Source: Bacteroidota bacterium (GTDB taxonomy: Bacteria > Bacteroidota > Ignavibacteria > T3Sed10-11). From it: 14,486 nucleotides of DNA. The stretch is taken from positions 1-14,486 of the forward strand of contig SKXH01000055.1 in the NCBI GenBank assembly GCA_007128495.1. The letters are read 5' to 3'. Below, piece by piece: positions 1 to 6,136 of the stretch (position 1 is the first letter of the stretch; each line of letters begins with the position of its first letter). The position numbers and the translations under genes were made by a program. The notes under the pieces are model-generated. The model ran no database searches and was not told where the DNA came from. It saw only the letters and a list, made by a program, of their open reading frames with translations.

Positions 1-449
1 AGGCGGATATACGATCGTAATACTGCCGTGTATATGAATTTAGGAGATTTATCTTTTGTCGGATTAAATCCCGGATTGTATGTATCGAACAGGAACTCTT
101 TGCCCGGTATATCGGGGAAGTACTGGGATAACTCCCATTCGATTATTTGATTTACGTTGTCAGTTGAAAAATTCCCATCAAAGGGAACGGTATGAATAAA
201 TGCATTTCTGGAATCTATGGCAACTGCAATTTCATCACTTGAAAATCCTTTTACGGATAGTAACGCCGTCAGGGATTTAGAAAAATTTTCAAAGTACCCG
301 TTCGCTTCTTCACTTTCGAGCAAACGCAGGCGATCCGGTACAGGGAGCTGTACCGGATGTTCTGCTATTGCCCTCACAATGTATCCCCCCCTTTTTTTGT
401 GTATATCAACTGCTCGTAAAATATCGTGTTGAACATACAATCCTATCAT
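1..449 (-). CDS. PilM-like type IV pilus assembly protein, N-terminal part (partial)
   Basis: I translated this minus-strand frame by hand. It opens with ATG at 449 and runs open to the window edge, giving 149 residues of an unfinished protein. The N-terminus (MIGLYVQHDILRAVDIHKK) has the shape of the first actin-fold strands of PilM, where a self-interacting segment is followed by a short basic turn. Residues around 73-85 (DEIAVAIDSRNAFI) and the later IIEWELSQYFPD segment resemble the PilM region in which an acidic helix precedes the 'E...yiP' stretch. PilM is a cytoplasmic ATP-binding actin homologue that links PilN at the inner membrane to the pilus machine. An in-frame stop lies about 21 bases upstream of the ATG, which is the only good start. 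The Shine-Dalgarno is weak. It follows the pilin-like gene by 21 nt, so it is in the same operon. Assignment is by pattern only, and another actin-like ATPase is possible. Confidence 0.6.
   Translation of the reverse strand, partial: MIGLYVQHDILRAVDIHKKRGGYIVRAIAEHPVQLPVPDRLRLLESEEANGYFENFSKSLTALLSVKGFSSDEIAVAIDSRNAFIHTVPFDGNFSTDNVNQIIEWELSQYFPDIPGKEFLFDTYNPGFNPTKDKSPKFIYTAVLRSYIR
333..358. repeat. Perfect 11-bp inverted repeat with 4-nt loop inside the pilM-like gene
   Basis: The arm ATCCGGTACAG at 333-343 is exactly the reverse complement of CTGTACCGGAT at 348-358, separated by GGAG. In the minus-strand mRNA this would form a stable hairpin with loop CUCC about 30 codons into the PilM-like frame. 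The hairpin encodes part of the His-Pro-Val-Gln-Leu-Pro-Val-Pro-Asp segment, so it must also serve as coding sequence. No U-tract follows, so it is not an intrinsic terminator. The function is unknown, and the match could be chance created by the repeated Pro-Val codons. Confidence 0.75.
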
Positions 450-470
450 ACAGGGTTCCGATCTGGAAAA

Positions 471-932
471 TTATTCCCAGCTTGCACGGTGCAATTGGGA
501 AACGTCATCGAGATCGCTGACAAACCCAAAATCATCGGGGCACCGGATTACGTAACGATGTGTCGAGGACGTGTCATCGACCTGGATTTCGTATTCTCTA
601 TGGCTTGCCGGCGAATATTGTAGGGATTCCGGGATAAATTCACCTCCGGAAAGTGGTTTAAAGATACTATCTTGTTTTGCAACAACAAGACTATCGGTTT
701 TAATCCATCTGATAAGACTATCCACGTCACTTTGATACGTTTGATATTGGGCATAATAAGCCATTTGTGCGTTGCGTAAGTTTGCCATTCGCAATCGCGA
801 TTCTGTCTTGTTACGTTCTTCCGTTCTGATTATCTCAAAGGGTTCCCATATCGTATACACTAAAACGCCTATCAACAATACAATTACGATCTTTAGAATA
901 AGTGATCCCCGTGGTTTCGGTCGATCTATCAT
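471..932 (-). CDS. Small membrane-anchored pilin-like protein of unknown function
   Basis: The frame opens at 938, but a strong AGGAGG at 940-945 sits only one base from that ATG and 7 bases from the ATG at 932. I therefore choose 932, giving 153 residues. The protein has a short basic leader (MIDRPKPRG), a single hydrophobic segment at about residues 10-29, then a helix rich in charged residues and a soluble domain of about 110 residues. The segment LRNAQMAYYAQYQTYQSDVDSL is like the N-terminal helix end of type IV pilins and pseudopilins, where 'AQ..Y....gtY' is common. The leader ends in Gly before the hydrophobic helix, as in prepilins, but the mature +5 position would be Lys instead of the usual Glu. 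It lies between the comEA-like and pilM-like genes, which supports a role in pilus assembly or DNA uptake. No named family was recognised with certainty. Confidence 0.7.
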   Translation of the reverse strand: MIDRPKPRGSLILKIVIVLLIGVLVYTIWEPFEIIRTEERNKTESRLRMANLRNAQMAYYAQYQTYQSDVDSLIRWIKTDSLVVAKQDSIFKPLSGGEFIPESLQYSPASHREYEIQVDDTSSTHRYVIRCPDDFGFVSDLDDVSQLHRASWE

Positions 933-963
933 GAACATTCCTCCTGGTCAATAATGAAATAAA

Positions 964-1404
964 TTAGAATATAATATATGGTTTTATTTGTTCAAGCCGT
1001 CGTTCTCCTATACCGCTTATATTCAGCAGCTCATCCGGTTCAGTGAATTTTCCGTGATCTTCACGGTAGTGTATGATTCGTTCAGCGTACACATCCCCGA
1101 TCCCCGGCAGCAACGTTAGTTCTTCTTTTGTCGCTGTGTTGACATTTATGCTGTTCGGTGCAAGCAATGCCAACGGTGGTGCCTCGTCAGGGTCTGCCTC
1201 CGGAATTCTTTCCGATCGATCGATAAAAACAGTATCCTGCTGGCGATATTGTTCCGAGTGATCTTGAAAATCCAGGTCTGCACGAAATCCCTGGTATGCT
1301 GCAATCCCTACGCCAACCATAAAACCGACTGCAAGCAATATGAGTATTCGTTTTTCGTTATCGGTGAACGAGAAAAGACGTGTGAAGTACCTGGTAAATT
1401 TCAT
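964..1404 (-). CDS. ComEA-like membrane-anchored helix-hairpin-helix DNA-binding protein
   Basis: This is a 146-residue protein. After a charged cytoplasmic start, a transmembrane anchor lies at about residues 20-39. A polar and acidic stalk follows (about 41-83), and then two tandem helix-hairpin-helix motifs. The first is in INVNTATKEELTLLPGIGD (about 86-104) and the second at LLNISGIGERRLEQIKPY (about 127-143). This architecture matches ComEA, the DNA receptor that binds incoming double-stranded DNA in the periplasm during natural transformation. The INVNTAxxEEL.xLPGIG signature is typical of the family. Other secreted HhH proteins share it, so uptake is inferred. Only 2 nt separate it from the dnaJ stop, and no Shine-Dalgarno is visible before its ATG, so its translation probably depends on ribosomes finishing dnaJ. 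Confidence 0.88.
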   Translation of the reverse strand: MKFTRYFTRLFSFTDNEKRILILLAVGFMVGVGIAAYQGFRADLDFQDHSEQYRQQDTVFIDRSERIPEADPDEAPPLALLAPNSINVNTATKEELTLLPGIGDVYAERIIHYREDHGKFTEPDELLNISGIGERRLEQIKPYIIF

Positions 1405-1406
1405 CG

Positions 1407-2582
1407 TTAGTTAAATGCGTCTTTGATCTTATCAAAGAAGCTTCTGTTCTCCGTTTGATCTTTTTCTTTTGGATGAATGTTTTGTTGTTTATCCAACTCC
1501 TTGATTAACTCTTTTTCCTGTGAATTCACTTTTTTCGGTACCCAGACATTGATCCTGACAAGGTGATCGCCTGTACCACCGCCGTTTAAGTGTTGAATTC
1601 CTTTGCCGCGCAGCCGCAGGATCCGGCCTGATTGGGTACCCGGATCGATTTTCATACGCACTCTGCCGTTGAGAGTGGGCACTTCTACATCACCGCCCAT
1701 GACGGCAGTCGGATAACTCACAAGGAGATCAAAAATAATATCATCGCCCCGGCGAATGAACTTCTCGTGCTCTTCCTCTTCAATGACAACGATAAGATCG
1801 CCCGCAGGACCGCCGCGGCGCCCTGCATTGCCCTGTCCCCGCAAGGATATGTATTGTCCTTCCGAAACGCCTGCCGGTACCGTAACTTCCACCGTTTCTT
1901 CTTTTTGTTGACGCCCCTCGCCGTCACACGTTTTGCACGGGGAAGAGAGTATTTTACCACTGCCACCGCAATTTGCGCAGGGCGTAATGTTTACAAATTG
2001 TCCGAATACAGAACGGGAGACTTGACGGATCTCACCGCTTCCGTTACAATATTCACATCTCCTGTATCCGTCATCATTGCTGGCTCCTGATCCGGTACAG
2101 CTTGCGCACGTTACATATTTTTTAAGTTTAAGTTTCTTCTTTGCACCGTGTGCGATCTCTTTGAGTGATAGCTTAAGTCGTATCTTAAGGTCGCTGCCCT
2201 GACTACCCGGGTGTCTCTGTGATCGCCCGCTACGACCGCTGCGTGCGCCGCCGCCGAACACCTCTTCGAAAATACTTCCGCCAAATCCACCGCCAAAGAT
2301 ATCGCCGAATGCGCTGAAGATATCATCCACATCACGGAAACCGCCAAAGTCAGATGACTTCATTCCTTCATGGCCGAAGCGGTCGTACCGTTGCCGTTTA
2401 TCGGGATCGCGTAAGACTTCGTATGCCTCGGCACATTCTTTAAATTTTTTTTCAGCACCGGGGTCGTCCGGATTTTTATCCGGGTGATACTTGACCGCCA
2501 GTTTTCTATATGCTTTTTTTATTTCTTCTTGAGAAGCATTCCGGGAGACACCAAGTACTTCATAATAATCCCGTTTCTGCAT
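1407..2582 (-). CDS. dnaJ: Chaperone protein DnaJ (Hsp40)
   Basis: This is a full-length class A J-protein of 391 residues. It has an N-terminal J domain with the catalytic HPD at residues 33-35, which stimulates DnaK ATPase. A Gly/Phe-rich stretch follows (about 75-115). The zinc domain has all four CxxCxGxG modules, with cysteine pairs at 159/162, 176/179, 202/205 and 216/219. The two beta-rich substrate-binding domains come next (from about 225). The C-terminus carries a lysine- and glutamate-rich extension ending FFDKIKDAFN. It acts in the cytoplasm, handing unfolded proteins to DnaK. Its ATG overlaps the grpE stop by one base (TAATG), which indicates translational coupling. No dnaK gene is present in the window. 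Confidence 0.98.
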   Translation of the reverse strand: MQKRDYYEVLGVSRNASQEEIKKAYRKLAVKYHPDKNPDDPGAEKKFKECAEAYEVLRDPDKRQRYDRFGHEGMKSSDFGGFRDVDDIFSAFGDIFGGGFGGSIFEEVFGGGARSGRSGRSQRHPGSQGSDLKIRLKLSLKEIAHGAKKKLKLKKYVTCASCTGSGASNDDGYRRCEYCNGSGEIRQVSRSVFGQFVNITPCANCGGSGKILSSPCKTCDGEGRQQKEETVEVTVPAGVSEGQYISLRGQGNAGRRGGPAGDLIVVIEEEEHEKFIRRGDDIIFDLLVSYPTAVMGGDVEVPTLNGRVRMKIDPGTQSGRILRLRGKGIQHLNGGGTGDHLVRINVWVPKKVNSQEKELIKELDKQQNIHPKEKDQTENRSFFDKIKDAFN

Positions 2583-3244
2583 TATTTATTCTCCTTCTTC
2601 TTAAATTCTTCCGGTGACTTCTCATTGTTTTCGGTATTGTAATCCTCCGGTTCCTTGGCAACTACAACTTTTGCGTGCCGGAGGACTTTGTCGTTATACA
2701 TATATCCCTTTTCAACCTCTTCGACGACCGTATTTGGTTCAGCGTCCGGTTTTGGAGTTTGCATTAATGCATCATGCAAATCGACATTGAATTGTTTACC
2801 TTCCGATTCAATCGGTTTCACACCTTTGGCTTCGAGTAATTTTTTAAGTTTCTGGTAAATCATATCAATACCTTTGTAAAACGGACCGAATTCACGCCGC
2901 TCTTTACTCACATGAAGCGAGCGCTCGAAATCGTCGATGATAGGGAGGAGGTCCGCGATCAATTGTTCGTTTGCATACTTGTTGAGTGCGGCAAAATCCT
3001 GTTCGGTTCTTCGTTTGTAATTTTCAAACTCTGCCGCTTTCCGTAAATATTTATCTTTCAGATCGTCGCGTTCTTTTTCGAGCTGCTCTATTTTTGCCGA
3101 TAATTTCTCGATTTCGGTATTGGTATCTTGCTGTTCGTCAACACTCGTATCCTGAGCAGCATTCTCCTCGCCTTCGTGTTGTTCCTGTGCTTTTTCCTGT
3201 TTTTCTTTTTTGTCCATTCCTTTTTCCTGTTTCTTGTCACCCAT
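2582..3244 (-). CDS. grpE: Nucleotide exchange factor GrpE
   Basis: This is a 220-residue protein. The first 45 or so residues are a low-complexity Lys/Glu/Gln tail. A long coiled-coil helix follows (about 45-90, with EKLSAKIEQLEKERDDLKDKY and the conserved AEFENYKRR). The C-terminal beta domain includes DLHDAL and the GYMYNDKVLRHAKVVVA signature. GrpE releases ADP from DnaK and acts as a thermosensor in the DnaK-DnaJ cycle. The start at 3244 has a GGAG about 10 bases upstream. Met10 is an alternative start that would trim the tail. An acidic and lysine-rich extension (about 203-220) follows the beta domain. The gene lies 40 nt downstream of hrcA and overlaps dnaJ by one base. Confidence 0.97.
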   Translation of the reverse strand: MGDKKQEKGMDKKEKQEKAQEQHEGEENAAQDTSVDEQQDTNTEIEKLSAKIEQLEKERDDLKDKYLRKAAEFENYKRRTEQDFAALNKYANEQLIADLLPIIDDFERSLHVSKERREFGPFYKGIDMIYQKLKKLLEAKGVKPIESEGKQFNVDLHDALMQTPKPDAEPNTVVEEVEKGYMYNDKVLRHAKVVVAKEPEDYNTENNEKSPEEFKKKENK

Positions 3245-3284
3245 AAAGTAGTTACTCCACTTCCATAAATTTACAACTTTAATC

Positions 3285-4325
3285 TTATGTTTTATTCGTA
3301 ATACTTTTCGCTATATGATCTACCAGTGGAATTATACGCGAATAATTCATCCGTTTCGGCCCTATGACACTCACGGTACCAAAGATATCACCCATTAAAT
3401 AACGGGTAGAGATCACACTATAGTTCTTTAAACGTTTTTCGCGGTTTTCATCGCCTATTGAAATAGCCAAATCGGAGCCCTTTTCTCCCTGACTTTCAAG
3501 CACGTGTATTATGATCTCCTTATCGTCGATCAGTTCTATCACACTTCGTATATTGTCAGGAGAATTAAATTCCGGATTTTTTATGATATCCCGCGTTCCG
3601 CTGATATACAACCGTTCACGGTCCCGTGTATCGTTAAATAATTCATCAACTGAATCAACAAAAAGTCTGATCAATCCGGTTTCTTCGTTTTTGACATCCT
3701 TGATACGCTCGGCGAATGTCTCACGTATTTTCTTTAACGTTAAACCGTGAAGCCGTTCGTTCAACACCTGAGTAATGGCATCGAGCTTATCGCGTCTGAT
3801 TTCTGATTTTACCTCCATAACCAGAGTTTTGATTATACCGGATTGCACGGTTATGATAACCATGATCCGGTTACTTGAGAGCGATACCATTTCCAGACGG
3901 TCGAGCTTTCCGGATGCAAGCTGTGGATTTGTGACTATACTCAGTTGACTGGAAATTGTACCGAGCAGGTCGGATGCCTGAGCCAGCATCTCTTCCCGGT
4001 TTTCAACGTTTTCCAGCTTTCTCTTTATCGCTTCAATTTCCTTTTTTGACAAATCCTCGATATCCATCAGCATATCGACATAGACACGGTATCCCTTGTC
4101 GGTCGGGACTCTGCCTGCCGAGGTATGTGGATGGTTGAGATAGCCCCGCTCCTCGAGGTCAGCCATCAGGTTTCTTATCGTCGCGGGTGAGAGATTCAGC
4201 CCGCTATGTTTCGCCAGATACCGGGATCCAACCGGATTTGCCGTCAGTATAAAATTTTGCACAACATGGCGCAGAACCGCCCGATCCCGTTCGCTCAACT
4301 CGTCTTTAACGTTCTGTGCTCTCAT
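3285..4325 (-). CDS. hrcA: Heat-inducible transcription repressor HrcA
   Basis: This is a 346-residue protein of normal family length. The N-terminal winged-helix DNA-binding domain (about residues 8-85) includes the hallmark GSRYLAKHSGLNLSPATIRN and LEERGYLNHPHTSAGRVPTDKGYR segments. It is followed by the GAF-like dimerisation core with its inserted domain and a C-terminal segment ending in the conserved YSRIIPLVDHIAKSI type. HrcA represses chaperone genes by binding CIRCE elements and needs GroEL for activity. As first gene of the operon with grpE and dnaJ downstream, it would be expected to regulate itself. No canonical CIRCE is seen upstream. No clear Shine-Dalgarno precedes the ATG. Confidence 0.97.
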   Translation of the reverse strand: MRAQNVKDELSERDRAVLRHVVQNFILTANPVGSRYLAKHSGLNLSPATIRNLMADLEERGYLNHPHTSAGRVPTDKGYRVYVDMLMDIEDLSKKEIEAIKRKLENVENREEMLAQASDLLGTISSQLSIVTNPQLASGKLDRLEMVSLSSNRIMVIITVQSGIIKTLVMEVKSEIRRDKLDAITQVLNERLHGLTLKKIRETFAERIKDVKNEETGLIRLFVDSVDELFNDTRDRERLYISGTRDIIKNPEFNSPDNIRSVIELIDDKEIIIHVLESQGEKGSDLAISIGDENREKRLKNYSVISTRYLMGDIFGTVSVIGPKRMNYSRIIPLVDHIAKSITNKT

Positions 4326-4377
4326 TAGATATCAAAAGTAACTATTAGTGTAAATACAAAATTTCCATAACTTAGAA

Positions 4378-4406
4378 AAAATAAAGAATATAAATTTGAT
4401 TGTCAA
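4378..4406 (-). promoter_or_regulatory. Candidate sigma-70-type promoter for the hrcA-grpE-dnaJ operon
   Basis: On the minus strand a perfect TTGACA (4406-4401) is followed after 17 bases by TATTTT (4383-4378), which matches four of six bases of the -10 consensus. Transcription would begin near 4371 and give a leader of about 46 nt before the hrcA ATG at 4325. The surrounding sequence is strongly AT-rich, as expected of a promoter region. Support is by eye only. Confidence 0.5.
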
Positions 4407-4416
4407 TCTATAATTA

Positions 4417-4465
4417 AAACATTTATCATTTGCAAATAATTTCTTATATTAAACATTTATAATTT
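4417..4465. repeat. Direct repeat pair and palindrome in the divergent promoter region
   Basis: The 15-base stretch AAACATTTATCATTT at 4417-4431 recurs at 4451-4465 with a single C-to-A change, the copies starting 34 bases apart. Between and overlapping them is the perfect 10-base palindrome ATTTGCAAAT (4428-4437). The second copy overlaps the candidate plus-strand -10 box. The arrangement could bind a dimeric regulator of the plus-strand operon, but AT-rich DNA produces such matches easily. Confidence 0.5.
4430..4463 (+). promoter_or_regulatory. Candidate promoter for the plus-strand EamA-to-thioesterase operon
   Basis: A perfect TATAAT lies at 4458-4463, which would place the start of transcription near 4470, only about 15 nt before the TTG start codon at 4485. 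No good -35 box exists at 17 bases. TTGCAA at 4430-4435 is the best match but leaves a 22-base spacer, closer to the longer spacing seen in some Bacteroidota promoters. The very short leader fits the lack of a Shine-Dalgarno. Confidence 0.35.
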
Positions 4466-4484
4466 TTGCGGATATTTAAAAGTA

Positions 4485-5405
4485 TTGAATTCCGATAAAC
4501 CAAAACAGCGGCGAAAAGCCGAAGCGGTACTTATAATTATAACTCTGATATGGGGCGGAACGTTTGTCGTCATCAAAGGAGCTCTGGATGATGCATCCCC
4601 CTTATTTTTTGTGGGTGTCAGGTTTGCGATAGCGGTTATTATCCTTACTCCATTTATGCTCACCCGGTTAAGGGGATTTACGAAACCGGTAATAAAATCC
4701 GGGATAATCCTCGGTGCAATAATGTTTATGGGCTTCTCGACGCAAACAATGGGACTCGAATACACCACCGCTTCAAAATCGGGTTTCATTACGGGGATGG
4801 CGGTGGTCTTTACCCCGCTTCTTCAGACATTGATAGAAAAACGGATGCCGCGGGGGGGTAATCTTCTCGGTGTGGTGTTGGTTGTCATCGGCTTGTATTT
4901 ACTTACATCGCCTGCCGGAGCATCTTTTAATATTGGTGATGCGCTGACCCTTGCATGTGCGTTCTTTTTTGCATTATATATTGTGTATATTGATATTTAT
5001 TCGAAGAAGTTTTCAATTATTCATCTTGTGTACCTGCAATTGTGCACGGTGATGTTCTTGAGTTTTATTTTTGCGGGGGGATTTGAAACGATCAGGTTTA
5101 ATCTTACCGGTAATCTGATATTTGCATTAGCATATACGGCACTGCTGGCATCGCTGATCAATACCTATTTACAAACGCAATATCAGCGGTATTCAACGCC
5201 AACCCGTGCAGCTATAATCTTTACACTGGAACCGGTGTTTGCCGCTGTGCTTGCGTTTATTATTTTACACGAGATATTGGGAGTACAGGGTGTGATTGGG
5301 GGAACAATAATAGTTGCAGGATTGATTATTTCTGAATTATCTGAACTGTTAGAAAAATGGGGTCTAATACCATGGTACGAGCACGAGCAATCGTCAGTGG
5401 AATAG
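4485..5405 (+). CDS. EamA-family (DMT superfamily) inner-membrane transporter
   Basis: This is a 306-residue protein with about ten predicted membrane helices in two EamA repeats. The first begins at AEAVLIIITLIWGGTFVVIKG (about residues 12-32, the typical DMT opening). The second starts near residue 145 with NIGDALTLACAFFFALYIVY. The end of repeat two has the usual TPTRAAIIFTLEPVFAAVLA signature. Members export or exchange amino acids, nucleosides and other small metabolites, and the substrate cannot be read from sequence. The start is TTG; the frame is open further upstream but holds no ATG. The C-terminal acidic tail overlaps the next gene by 34 nt. A G7 tract at 4852-4858 lies in the Pro-Arg-Gly-Gly codons and does not disturb the frame. 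Confidence 0.9.
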   Translation: MNSDKPKQRRKAEAVLIIITLIWGGTFVVIKGALDDASPLFFVGVRFAIAVIILTPFMLTRLRGFTKPVIKSGIILGAIMFMGFSTQTMGLEYTTASKSGFITGMAVVFTPLLQTLIEKRMPRGGNLLGVVLVVIGLYLLTSPAGASFNIGDALTLACAFFFALYIVYIDIYSKKFSIIHLVYLQLCTVMFLSFIFAGGFETIRFNLTGNLIFALAYTALLASLINTYLQTQYQRYSTPTRAAIIFTLEPVFAAVLAFIILHEILGVQGVIGGTIIVAGLIISELSELLEKWGLIPWYEHEQSSVE

Positions 5406-5638
5406 TACAGGGAGTTGGTTTCCGGTTTTTTGCTTCACGGCTTGCCGGTCGTTATGGTGTGACCGGTTATGTAAAAAATTTACCGGACGGCACGGTCGAA
5501 ATCGAGGCGGAGGGAGAGAAGGGAGCGGTTTCAGGTTTTCTGGATGAAGTTAAAATAGGGCCGCGGGGCGGTCACGTATCGGATATGCGCGTGGAGTGGC
5601 TGGATCCAAAAAATTATACCGGCTTTTCAACATATTGA
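5372..5638 (+). CDS. acyP: Acylphosphatase
   Basis: This small cytoplasmic enzyme hydrolyses acyl-phosphates such as acetyl phosphate or 1,3-bisphosphoglycerate. From the ATG at 5372 it is 88 residues, the normal family length. The frame also has an ATG at 5357 that would add five non-conserved residues (MGSNT), so the inner start is preferred. The signature SGIVQGVGFRFF (about residues 9-20) contains the phosphate-binding loop and catalytic Arg18. VKNLPDGTVEI contains the catalytic Asn36. The 18-residue spacing between them matches known acylphosphatases. It ends in the typical FSTY. It overlaps the end of the EamA gene, so translation is probably coupled. Confidence 0.95.
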   Translation: MVRARAIVSGIVQGVGFRFFASRLAGRYGVTGYVKNLPDGTVEIEAEGEKGAVSGFLDEVKIGPRGGHVSDMRVEWLDPKNYTGFSTY

Positions 5639-5647
5639 GATAAGATT

Positions 5648-6127
5648 ATGATCACACGATCGGGTATTGGCTATGATATTCATCGATTCGCAAAGGACCG
5701 GGAGCTATGGCTTGGCGGTATAAAAATCCCCTCCGAGATCGGACTTGAGGGGCATAGCGATGCCGACGTTTTATTGCACGCAATTGCCGATGCTTTGCTC
5801 GGGGCTGCGGCCCTCGGCGATATCGGGCAGCATTTCCCGAACACCGATCCGCAGTGGGAAAATATCCGGAGTACGGAACTGCTTAAAAAAGTACAGCAGA
5901 TGCTGGTTGTGAATTCATACTTGATAGTAAATATTGATGCCACATTGATCATGGAAAAACCTAAAATATCACCGTATACTGAAGAGATGAGTGAGGTGAT
6001 TGCAGAAACGCTCGGTATCGATGAGTCACAGATCAATATTAAAGCAACGACAAACGAATCGCTCGGGGCACTTGGCAGGCAAGAGGGAGCTGCCGCGATG
6101 GCTATTGCCACATTGCAATTCAGATAG
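5648..6127 (+). CDS. ispF: 2-C-methyl-D-erythritol 2,4-cyclodiphosphate synthase (IspF)
   Basis: This is a 159-residue enzyme of normal length for the MEP isoprenoid pathway. It cyclises CDP-methylerythritol phosphate to MEcPP with release of CMP, as a cytoplasmic homotrimer. The metal ligands are visible: Asp10 and His12 in GIGYDIHRF, and His44 in GHSDADVLLHAI. The DIGQHFPNTDP loop and the C-terminal KATTNESLGALGRQEGAAA block, which binds the nucleotide and the trimer core, are intact. It starts with ATG 9 nt after acyP. Its partner genes ispD and ispE are not in the window. The following PAP2 gene may use a polyprenyl pyrophosphate derived from this pathway. Confidence 0.98.
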   Translation: MITRSGIGYDIHRFAKDRELWLGGIKIPSEIGLEGHSDADVLLHAIADALLGAAALGDIGQHFPNTDPQWENIRSTELLKKVQQMLVVNSYLIVNIDATLIMEKPKISPYTEEMSEVIAETLGIDESQINIKATTNESLGALGRQEGAAAMAIATLQFR

Positions 6128-6136
6128 GGAATATTT

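Noticed and set aside
217..432. Plus-strand 71-codon frame at the left edge
   Set aside because: It lies opposite the PilM-like frame, which has a sensible start, family-like sequence and operon position.
1632..2090. Plus-strand 152-codon frame opposite dnaJ
   Set aside because: It overlaps fully with the zinc-finger and substrate-binding coding region of dnaJ and has no recognisable domain.
2089..2100. Second copy of GATCCGGTACAG, considered as a DNA-uptake-signal-like repeat shared with 332-343
   Set aside because: Many 12-mer pairs are expected by chance in a window of this size, and this copy encodes a conserved zinc-finger stretch of DnaJ.
4345..4371. Imperfect 9-9-9 dyad (TTAGTGTAA / TTCCATAAC) between the hrcA promoter and start, considered as a CIRCE variant
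   Set aside because: The arms pair at only about five of nine positions and match few CIRCE bases, no better than chance in AT-rich DNA.
4852..4858. G7 tract in the EamA gene as a possible phase-variation site
   Set aside because: It is short, isolated and sits in ordinary Arg-Gly-Gly codons with no adjacent second homopolymer; nothing else suggests switching.
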